NCBI GenBank assembly: GCA_014859685.1
Contig: JACUTU010000008.1
Coordinates: 1-51,022, forward strand
Length of the DNA stretch: 51,022 bases
Origin: Sulfurospirillum sp.
GTDB lineage: Bacteria; Campylobacterota; Campylobacteria; Campylobacterales; Sulfurospirillaceae
Direction: 5' to 3'
A model generated the notes under the pieces. It was not told the origin of the DNA. It saw only the letters and a list, made by a program, of their open reading frames with translations, and made no database searches. Below are positions 45,353 to 51,022 of the stretch, in pieces; the first letter of the stretch is position 1, and every line of letters begins with the position of its first letter. The position numbers and the translations under genes are program-made.

Positions 45353-46495
45353 CTAATTTCGGCGTCTATACTCTTCATAACCAAAGTTACTCACCACTTC
45401 AAACTTACCATTTTTTCGCAATACCGCCAAGTTTGGTAATTTGATACCATTGAAAGTAGTATTTTTTACAATGGTGTAATGGATTTGATCTTCAAAGATG
45501 AGTTTATCGCCTACATGTAAAGGTGCATCAAAAGAATAATCCCCCATGATATCCCCAGCTAAACAAGTGTTACCGCCGAGTCTGTAAGTATAAGTTTTTT
45601 CACCAGCTTCTCCAGCACCTCTAATTTGTGCTTTATACGGCATTGCGAGTGTGTCTGGCATATGTGCCTCAGCTGAAGTATCAAGCAAAGCTATATCCAT
45701 GCCGTTATGCAACACATCAAGCACGCTTGCAACTAGTGAGCCGCTTTGCCAACCGACCGCTTCACCAGGTTCTATATAGACTTTTACACGATATTTTGCT
45801 CTAAAATCACGGATAAGTTTGATGAGCTTTTCCACATCATAACCCTCACGAGTGATATGATGTCCTCCTCCGAAATTGATCCACTTCATTTGTGAAATAT
45901 ATGCACCAAATTTCGCTTCAAATCCTTTTAAAACTGCCTCAAGTGCATCAGCATCTTGCTCACAAAGAGCGTGAAAATGTAGCCCCTCAACTCCATCAAG
46001 CAGTTGTGGCTGAAAGTTTTCTTTCGTGATACCAAGTCTACTATAAAGCCCACAAGGATTGTAGATATCCACAGGGCTTGATGAAACTTCAGGGTTGATT
46101 CGCAAACCGATGGAACACTTACCAAGTGCTTTTACTTTGTATTTTTGCAACTGTGCAAAAGAATTAAAAACAAGATGATGTGAAAGTGCTATCACCGCAT
46201 CGATTTCTTCATCTTTAAATGCAGGCGAATAGGTATGGATCTCGCCATCAAAATATTCTTTGGCAAAAAGAGCTTCGTGCAAACCACTACTTGTACACCC
46301 TTTAAGATACTTTGAGACCAAAGGAGCTAAAGCTTTAAATGCAAATCCTTTGAGTGCCAAAAGCACATTTGCTCCACTTTGTTCACCCACATAATGCAGT
46401 AGTTTCAAATTTTCTTCAAGCATTGCCTCTTCGCACACATAACAAGGTGTTTGGATCTCGTCTAACACATGTTCAATTTTACTTATCTTTTTCAA
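45353..46495 (-). CDS. nspC: Carboxynorspermidine decarboxylase NspC
   Basis: A 380-residue PLP enzyme of the alanine racemase/DAP-decarboxylase fold. CYVCEEAMLEENL, the PLP lysine in LLALKGFA, INFGGGHHITREGYD and IEPGEAVGWQSG match CASDC, which decarboxylates carboxy(nor)spermidine to (nor)spermidine. The start overlaps the SDR stop by 4 bases. With the synthase at 47309 it completes the spermidine route used by Campylobacterota. Confidence 0.94.
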   Translation of the reverse strand: MKKISKIEHVLDEIQTPCYVCEEAMLEENLKLLHYVGEQSGANVLLALKGFAFKALAPLVSKYLKGCTSSGLHEALFAKEYFDGEIHTYSPAFKDEEIDAVIALSHHLVFNSFAQLQKYKVKALGKCSIGLRINPEVSSSPVDIYNPCGLYSRLGITKENFQPQLLDGVEGLHFHALCEQDADALEAVLKGFEAKFGAYISQMKWINFGGGHHITREGYDVEKLIKLIRDFRAKYRVKVYIEPGEAVGWQSGSLVASVLDVLHNGMDIALLDTSAEAHMPDTLAMPYKAQIRGAGEAGEKTYTYRLGGNTCLAGDIMGDYSFDAPLHVGDKLIFEDQIHYTIVKNTTFNGIKLPNLAVLRKNGKFEVVSNFGYEEYRRRN

Positions 46496-47331
46496 TCCAC
46501 GCTTCCTAGTATAAAATCCATCGCCCTATCTGGTAAAATTCTCTTCAACGCTCCAAAAAGCTTCGTAGGAAAAGTTACTGCGTAACGAATGCGAGGTTTT
46601 TTTGCTTCAATAGCTTTAAGCAAAACCGCATAAACCGCCTCAGGTGCAAGGGTAAAAGGAGCGTCACCCGAGCCTCGCAATCTTTCTAGCGTCTTTTCAT
46701 ACACCTCTTTATGTGCTGAAACGGCAATATCGATATGCTCTTGAAATTTTGCAAGGGCATTTTTGCGAAACTCACTTCTAATAGGTCCAGGTTCTATCAA
46801 AACCACATCGATGCCACTACCTTTGAGCTCAAGTCGCATCGTATCGGCTAAACCCTCGATGGCGAATTTACTCGCATTGTAAGCGCCTCGGTACTTCATC
46901 GCGGCAAATCCCAAAACGGAGGAGTTATAAATAACTCTTCCATAGCCATTTTTTCGCATAAAAGGCAACACTACATTAGTTAATTCTTGTGTACCAAACA
47001 CATTAGTCTCAAACTGTTCAATTAGCACGCTTCGCTTCAAATCTTCAACCGCTCCAGGTTGCCCAAAAGCAGCATTATTAAAGAGTATATCGATCTTTGC
47101 ATCTGTTTGCAACACTACCCATGCAAGTGCTTCAGCGATACTGTTTGAGTCGCACAGATCAAGCCTATACGCATGCAATCCTTCATCTTGCAGTCGCTTC
47201 ACATCTTTTGCATCTCTACATGTAGCAAAAACCTTGTAGCCATCTTTGTGCAACGCATGAGCACAAAAATAACCAATGCCGCTCGAACAGCCCGTTAGCA
47301 AAACTGTTTTATTTGATTTCAAAAGTCTCAT
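46492..47331 (-). CDS. Short-chain dehydrogenase/reductase
   Basis: A 279-residue classical SDR: TGCSSGIGYFCAHAL cofactor motif near the N-terminus, NNAAFG, catalytic Ser in YNSSVLG and YNASK, then EPGPIRSEF. The substrate is unknown. It is embedded between and overlaps the two polyamine genes, so it belongs to that operon, but a role in polyamine synthesis is not established. Confidence 0.9.
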   Translation of the reverse strand: MRLLKSNKTVLLTGCSSGIGYFCAHALHKDGYKVFATCRDAKDVKRLQDEGLHAYRLDLCDSNSIAEALAWVVLQTDAKIDILFNNAAFGQPGAVEDLKRSVLIEQFETNVFGTQELTNVVLPFMRKNGYGRVIYNSSVLGFAAMKYRGAYNASKFAIEGLADTMRLELKGSGIDVVLIEPGPIRSEFRKNALAKFQEHIDIAVSAHKEVYEKTLERLRGSGDAPFTLAPEAVYAVLLKAIEAKKPRIRYAVTFPTKLFGALKRILPDRAMDFILGSVD

Positions 47332-48523
47332 CAGGCTTCATCTCAAGGATTTTCCATGGCAATCCTTGTATATTAAGCTCATCCATAAATGGTTTAGCAT
47401 CAAATTGTTCCATATTGAAAACGCCTTTACCGCTCCATTTTCCCTCTAGCATCATCTTCGCTCCTATCATCGCAGGCACACCAGTGGTATAACTCACCGC
47501 TTGTGCGCCAGTTTCGCGATAGCATTCTTGATGGTCACACACATTGTAGATATACACTTTTTTAGCTTTGCCGTCTTTGATTCCCGTGATCAAACAACCA
47601 ATATTTGTAAAACCAACCGTTCGAGGTCCTAAACTTGCTGGATCTGGTAAAAGTTTTGTTAAAAGCTGCAATGGCACCACTTTGACACCGTTTACTTCAA
47701 CCTCATCAATGCGAAGCATACCTACATTTTCTAAGCATTTCATATGTGTAAGATAACTCTCTCCAAATGTCATAAAAAATCGTATACGCTTGAGTCCTTT
47801 GATGTTTTGTGTGAGTGATTCCATCTCTTCGTGATATAAAAGATAGCTATCTTTTACCCCAACTTCAGGATAATCCCACTGCATCATAATCTCCATCGGT
47901 TTTGTTTCAATCCACTTGCCATCTTCCCAATAACGCCCATTTGAACTCACTTCACGCAAGTTTATCTCTGGATTAAAATTTGTTGCAAAAGGGTAACCAT
48001 GATCGCCTGCATTACAATCTAAAATATCTATATAATGTATCTCATCAAAAAGATACTGCTGTGCATATGCACAGTAAACATTGGTTACACCAGGATCGAA
48101 TCCACTTCCAAGCAATGCCATAATCCCAACATCTTTAAATGCCTTATCTCTAGCCCATTGTTCTTTATACTCAAACTTTGCCGTATCTGGATGTTCATAA
48201 TTTGCCGTATCAAGGTAAGGTGTTTTTGTTTTTATACACGCATCCATAATGCTCAAGTCTTGATAAGGCAGAGCTATATTCATAACCAAATCAGGTTTCA
48301 CTTCTTCTATCAAAGCCACAAGTGCGTCCACATCATCGGCATCGATAGTTGCTGTTTGCACACTTACATGTAGGGATTCTTTTATCTCTGCTGCTATTTT
48401 GTCGCACTTGGATTTTGTTCTACTCGCTAACACGATTTGACTAAACACGCTACTATTCATCGCACATTTTTTTGTGACAACTCTGCTCACGCCACCCGCT
48501 CCGATAATCAATACTTTTGCCAT
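47309..48523 (-). CDS. Carboxynorspermidine synthase (saccharopine dehydrogenase family)
   Basis: A 404-residue NADPH enzyme with the Rossmann motif VLIIGAGGVSRVVTKKC and the family blocks ALLGSGFDPGVTNVYCAYA and CNAGDHGYPFATNFNPEINLRE. CASDH condenses aspartate semialdehyde with putrescine (or diaminopropane). The pairing with nspC distinguishes it from a lysine-pathway saccharopine dehydrogenase. It overlaps the SDR by 23 bases and starts 1 base after the rdgB stop region. Confidence 0.92.
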   Translation of the reverse strand: MAKVLIIGAGGVSRVVTKKCAMNSSVFSQIVLASRTKSKCDKIAAEIKESLHVSVQTATIDADDVDALVALIEEVKPDLVMNIALPYQDLSIMDACIKTKTPYLDTANYEHPDTAKFEYKEQWARDKAFKDVGIMALLGSGFDPGVTNVYCAYAQQYLFDEIHYIDILDCNAGDHGYPFATNFNPEINLREVSSNGRYWEDGKWIETKPMEIMMQWDYPEVGVKDSYLLYHEEMESLTQNIKGLKRIRFFMTFGESYLTHMKCLENVGMLRIDEVEVNGVKVVPLQLLTKLLPDPASLGPRTVGFTNIGCLITGIKDGKAKKVYIYNVCDHQECYRETGAQAVSYTTGVPAMIGAKMMLEGKWSGKGVFNMEQFDAKPFMDELNIQGLPWKILEMKPDETFEIK

Positions 48524-48524
48524 C

Positions 48525-49124
48525 CTACTGTCCCCTTTTCAATGTTTTTAAAATTATCTGTGCAAGTGCAAGTGCGCGTGATCTGTGTGAAAGTTCTTTT
48601 TTGACACTCTCGTCCAATTGCCCAAGTGTTTTATCAAATCCTTGAGGTACAAACGATGGATCATAACCAAAACCATGGCTACCTCTTGCCTCACAGATCA
48701 CATCACCATACATCCATCCATGAACACAAAACTCTCCTTGTTCGCAAACGATAGCGATAGCAGCCGTATAATGTGCAGGTGTTTTTTGAATATGTTTTGC
48801 GTGGAGTGTATCGATGAGTTTTTGGAGATTTTGTAAGCTTGTAGCATTTTTTCCGGCATATCGTGCACTATAAATCCCAGGTTCACCGCCTAGTATATCC
48901 ACACTGATACCGCTATCATCACTCATAACAATAGCACTTTTATCCCCTAGTTTTGCATAAACCGCTCTAGCTTTAATAAGGGCGTTTTCTTTAAAACTGT
49001 TGCCATCCTCGATGATCTCAAAAGGCGTCATAACCGTCTCATACCCGCAAACATCAAAATCACTCATCCACGCTTGCAACTCTCTTAATTTTCCACTATT
49101 TGATGAAGCCAATATTATCCTCAA
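48525..49124 (-). CDS. rdgB: XTP/dITP pyrophosphatase RdgB (Ham1)
   Basis: About 199 residues. [53 protein letters not shown] and [15 protein letters not shown] are the conserved blocks of the house-cleaning phosphatase that removes XTP/dITP. I chose TTG 49124 with GAGGAG just upstream; the ATG at 49166 would add 14 residues unlike the family and would run through a TACATGTA repeat. Confidence 0.93.
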   Translation of the reverse strand: MRIILASSNSGKLRELQAWMSDFDVCGYETVMTPFEIIEDGNSFKENALIKARAVYAKLGDKSAIVMSDDSGISVDILGGEPGIYSARYAGKNATSLQNLQKLIDTLHAKHIQKTPAHYTAAIAIVCEQGEFCVHGWMYGDVICEARGSHGFGYDPSFVPQGFDKTLGQLDESVKKELSHRSRALALAQIILKTLKRGQ

Positions 49125-49218
49125 CCAACACTCCTCGCCCTTACATGTAAAGCAAAATTCTATCAATTTTTTGTTTAAAAAGAGTTACAAAAAGATTTCG
49201 TAAAAAGTAGCCTGTCCC

Positions 49219-49485
49219 GAATGGCACTTACTTAAGCAAAAAGTATACTAAAAAAGTGGAATGAAACTGGCTTTAGAGGAAGTATCGTAACCAAACGAAA
49301 TACTCCATAAAGCCAGCAATATGAATCATAACAAAAAAATTATAGGAAACAGAGGAGAAAGAATTGAGCCAAGAGCTATAAAAAAACGGCACAATGATTT
49401 TCCTTTGTTGATGTAACCTAGGAAAATAGTAAGAGAAAAAGTGAGGGCAAATGGTCACCTTAAAAAGCTTAAGTAAGTGCCATTC
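49219..49485 (+). mobile_element. 267-bp MITE-like remnant of an IS4-family element
   Basis: The ends are perfect 18-bp inverted repeats: GAATGGCACTTACTTAAG at 49219-49236 and its complement at 49468-49485. They are flanked by an exact 11-bp direct repeat TAGCCTGTCCC (49208-49218 and 49486-49496), i.e. a target duplication in the size range of IS4-type elements. Inside, on the + strand, NRGERIEPRAIKKRHNDFPLL and, one stop later, REKVRANGHLKKLK resemble the C-terminal tail of IS4-type transposases, running up to the right repeat. The rest of the transposase is gone, so movement would need a full copy elsewhere. Confidence 0.88.
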
Positions 49486-49518
49486 TAGCCTGTCCCCATT
49501 TTCTCTTTATTTAAAACC

Positions 49519-50028
49519 CTACCCTCGTATCTCCTCCTCAGCTCTTCTAGTAGAGTCTTTAAAGCTCTCTAGTACATCTATGAGTATATATAAAAACTTC
49601 TCCGAAGCATAAGGAAGCATCGCAAATATATAGCTATATAGACTGTATTTTGTGTCGGTTTGGAGTTTTTTGTTGTAGTGGTGTTCCTCTAGCTTGAAGT
49701 ATCGCTCTAAAAGTTTTCTCTCTTTTGGTGTGGGGGATTTGAGGATATTTTCTAAAATCTTTGTGCGTGCCTTCTTGTCCTCTTCGAAAAGTTCACCGAT
49801 ACTGATATTGAGTACTTTTGCCATATAGGGAAGCAGTTCTGTTTTGATCTCTCTATTTCCATTTAAATAACCATAAATTGTAGAACTACTAGGAACCTCA
49901 CCCGTACTTTTCAAAATAGGATGAAGTAAAATCAATTGATTTACAAAATATTTTCTCGTCAAGCCTTTTTCATTTATAATCTCATTGATCTTCTCCGTAA
50001 TATTCAAAATGCACCCCAATTTATTCAT
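49519..50028 (-). CDS. XRE-like helix-turn-helix regulator
   Basis: A 169-residue protein. The N-terminal half fits a Cro/CI-type helix-turn-helix (INEKGLTRKYFVNQL, STIYGYLNGNREIKTELLPYMAKVLNISIGELF). The rest is a helical region (about 85-165), with no peptidase motif. A TTG at 50007 with GGGGTG before it is an alternative start. It faces away from the pseudogene, with an AT-rich 80-bp gap. Confidence 0.75.
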   Translation of the reverse strand: MNKLGCILNITEKINEIINEKGLTRKYFVNQLILLHPILKSTGEVPSSSTIYGYLNGNREIKTELLPYMAKVLNISIGELFEEDKKARTKILENILKSPTPKERKLLERYFKLEEHHYNKKLQTDTKYSLYSYIFAMLPYASEKFLYILIDVLESFKDSTRRAEEEIRG

Positions 50029-50108
50029 TTAAGATATTTTAAAGGGTTTTTAATTGCACAACGGGTATTATTTTATTTCATTTTGAATAAATTAAAAGGT
50101 TTTACGCA

Positions 50109-50420
50109 TTGATCAGCTACATTAAACTCCTTCGCCCACATCAGTATGTAAAAAATCTTTTTATTTTGCTCCGATGCTTTTTTCATTTGCACTTGTAACT
50201 GAAAATATTATTGCAACCTCTATAGCATTTGTGCTCTTTTCACTTCTTGCTAGTAGTATTTATGTACTTAATGACCTTGTGGATATACAAGAAGATAGAG
50301 AACACCCAAAGAAAAAAGACAGACCCCTAGCTAGTGGTAAAGTTAGCCCAAAAAGTGCAAAGCTACTTATTTTCACTTTAGCTACAGTGGTATTTATCTT
50401 TGCATTTTTAAAAGATATTT
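50109..50420 (+). pseudogene. 5' fragment of a UbiA-type prenyltransferase (decaprenyl-phosphate phosphoribosyltransferase-like), frameshifted
   Basis: ISYIKLLRPHQYVKNLFI is read in one frame from about 50112; at the T-run near 50160-50167 one base appears lost, and the protein resumes in another frame as FAPMLFSFALVTENI. The motif NDLVDIQEDREHPKKKDRPLASG is the aspartate-rich site of the family. After about 50420 the sequence changes to a methyltransferase, so the remaining two-thirds is missing. Both the frameshift and the truncation make it non-functional. Confidence 0.8.
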
Positions 50421-50932
50421 TAGAAAAAGATAATGGCCAAATAGAATATTTAGAAGAAAGTGAATATACACTTATTGAAAGTCCAAAAAAACAACCATCT
50501 GGACTTATTTTTGTAGGATATAGAAATAAAAAAATAAGAACAAAAGGTACAAGACCAGATACAATACATTTATCAAGAGTTCACAAACAACCAAATAGAA
50601 TATATTCATCAGATGGTACTCATCCAACATTATCATCACAAGAATCAGCAGGAAGATATTTTGTATATCATGATAATAAAGTTAGAAAACTAACATTAAA
50701 AGAGTGTTATAGACTAATGGGTTTTAAAGATGATTTTAAATTAATTGGTTCTAAAGCCAAATTATATAATAGAGTCGGAAACTCAATAGTTATTCCAATG
50801 GTAAAGGAAATAGCAAAACAAGTCAAGGAACAAATACTAAATAAAACAGATGAAATTATAGAATGTAAAAAACTTTTAAAACAAATGTCATTATTTGACT
50901 TTGACAATAAAAAAGACAAACTCGCTGGGTAG
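50421..50932 (+). pseudogene. 3' fragment of a C5-cytosine DNA methyltransferase, fused to the UbiA fragment
   Basis: The 3' part, LSRVHKQPNRIYSSDGTHPTL, RKLTLKECYRLMGFKDDF and YNRVGNSIVIPMVKEIA, matches the end of the target-recognition region and motifs IX-X of Dcm-type enzymes. Motifs I-VIII, including the PCQ catalytic site, are absent, so it cannot methylate. It is in frame with the second part of the UbiA fragment; an open frame of 252 codons (50174-50932) crosses the join. The DNA is more AT-rich than the core, consistent with acquisition. The join at about 50420 is estimated by family fit. Confidence 0.82.
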
Positions 50933-51022
50933 TTAAATACACAGCAAATCGTATTAATGGGGACAGGCTGAGAGCGTAAATCTAACTGTGTAAACCTAAA
51001 AAATTAAATTTATTTGATATAG

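Larger units (their letters stand above)
10193..49149. repeat. TACATGTA: 28 dispersed copies of an 8-bp palindrome (usually YTACATGTAR)
   Basis: Copies start at 10193, 10648, 11836, 14885, 15486, 16135, 17072, 19523, 21620, 21969, 22753, 28435, 28977, 32254, 32338, 34818, 35541, 37650, 37755, 38219, 41703, 42617, 44994, 45025, 45512, 47217, 48365 and 49142. Most are preceded by T or C and followed by A or G. Most lie inside genes, where they usually read Leu-His-Val; a few lie in gaps or at stops. None occurs in 1-10100 or 49200-51022. With base frequencies typical of such DNA I would expect about one or two by chance. Coordinates of this entry span the whole family. Confidence 0.9.
49487..50969. 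repeat. 14-bp inverted repeat pair bracketing the scar region
   Basis: AGCCTGTCCCCATT at 49487-49500 is repeated in inverse at 50956-50969 (AATGGGGACAGGCT). The left arm was the target hit by the MITE. The pair encloses the XRE gene and the chimeric pseudogene and may be the ends of an inserted unit or members of a REP-like family. Confidence 0.6.

Noticed and set aside
49273-49458. 61-codon minus-strand ORF inside the MITE
   Set aside because: It is antisense to a transposase tail recognisable on the plus strand.

Overview
The window looks like a chromosomal segment of an AT-rich member of the Campylobacterota (Epsilonproteobacteria), perhaps a Sulfurospirillum/Sulfurimonas-type free-living species; genus is not determinable from this alone. 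Supporting signs are the 'AHQWRQPL' type of sensor kinase, an ArsS-like kinase/regulator pair, spermidine synthesis through carboxynorspermidine, a three-subunit periplasmic selenocysteine formate dehydrogenase, and many overlapping ATGA gene junctions. No rRNA, tRNA or CRISPR array was found.

Region 1 (1-10100, + strand) is a defence operon. The 3' part of a type I restriction specificity gene (hsdS) is followed by a CBASS-type nucleotidyltransferase, a SLATT membrane effector, a 23-codon micro-ORF, a membrane-anchored HerA-like ATPase, an AlbA_2/Schlafen-type regulator, hsdR and a zinc metallopeptidase. Every junction overlaps, so the CBASS/HerA cargo sits inside the restriction operon between hsdS and hsdR. 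hsdM is presumably upstream of the window.

Region 2 (10.1-40 kb) is core genome built around selenium, tungsten/molybdenum and formate. It holds a Cys-rich protein, an MFS exporter, TrkH/TrkA, SelD (itself a selenoprotein, UGA at codon 16), YedF, a chemoreceptor, a WtpABC-like oxyanion transporter, a ModE-like regulator, FdhD, the fdhABC operon with accessory genes (FdhA has a UGA at codon 189 and a bacterial SECIS hairpin), a Mop protein, the divergent TupA / TupBC tungstate system, a periplasmic-binding-protein/kinase/regulator sensory module, and SelA-SelB. Together these import W/Mo, make selenophosphate, charge and insert Sec, sulfurate the cofactor and assemble formate dehydrogenase. 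A shared inverted repeat (TATG-N9-CATA core) lies upstream of wtpA, fdhD-modE, the fdh operon and between tupA and tupB, and suggests one regulon.

Region 3 (40-49.2 kb) is housekeeping: a DsbC-like protein, an ArsRS-like two-component system, a DEAD-box helicase, a previously untracked 52-residue Cys-rich protein with a clear promoter, the carboxynorspermidine pathway with an SDR between its genes, and the RdgB nucleotide phosphatase.

Region 4 (49.2-51 kb) is a scar region: a 267-bp MITE-like IS4-type remnant with perfect 18-bp terminal repeats and an 11-bp target duplication, an XRE regulator, and a chimeric pseudogene joining a UbiA-type N-terminus to a C5-methyltransferase C-terminus.

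A striking DNA-level signal runs through the core only: the palindrome TACATGTA occurs 28 times between 10193 and 49149 and not once in the two flanking accessory regions.
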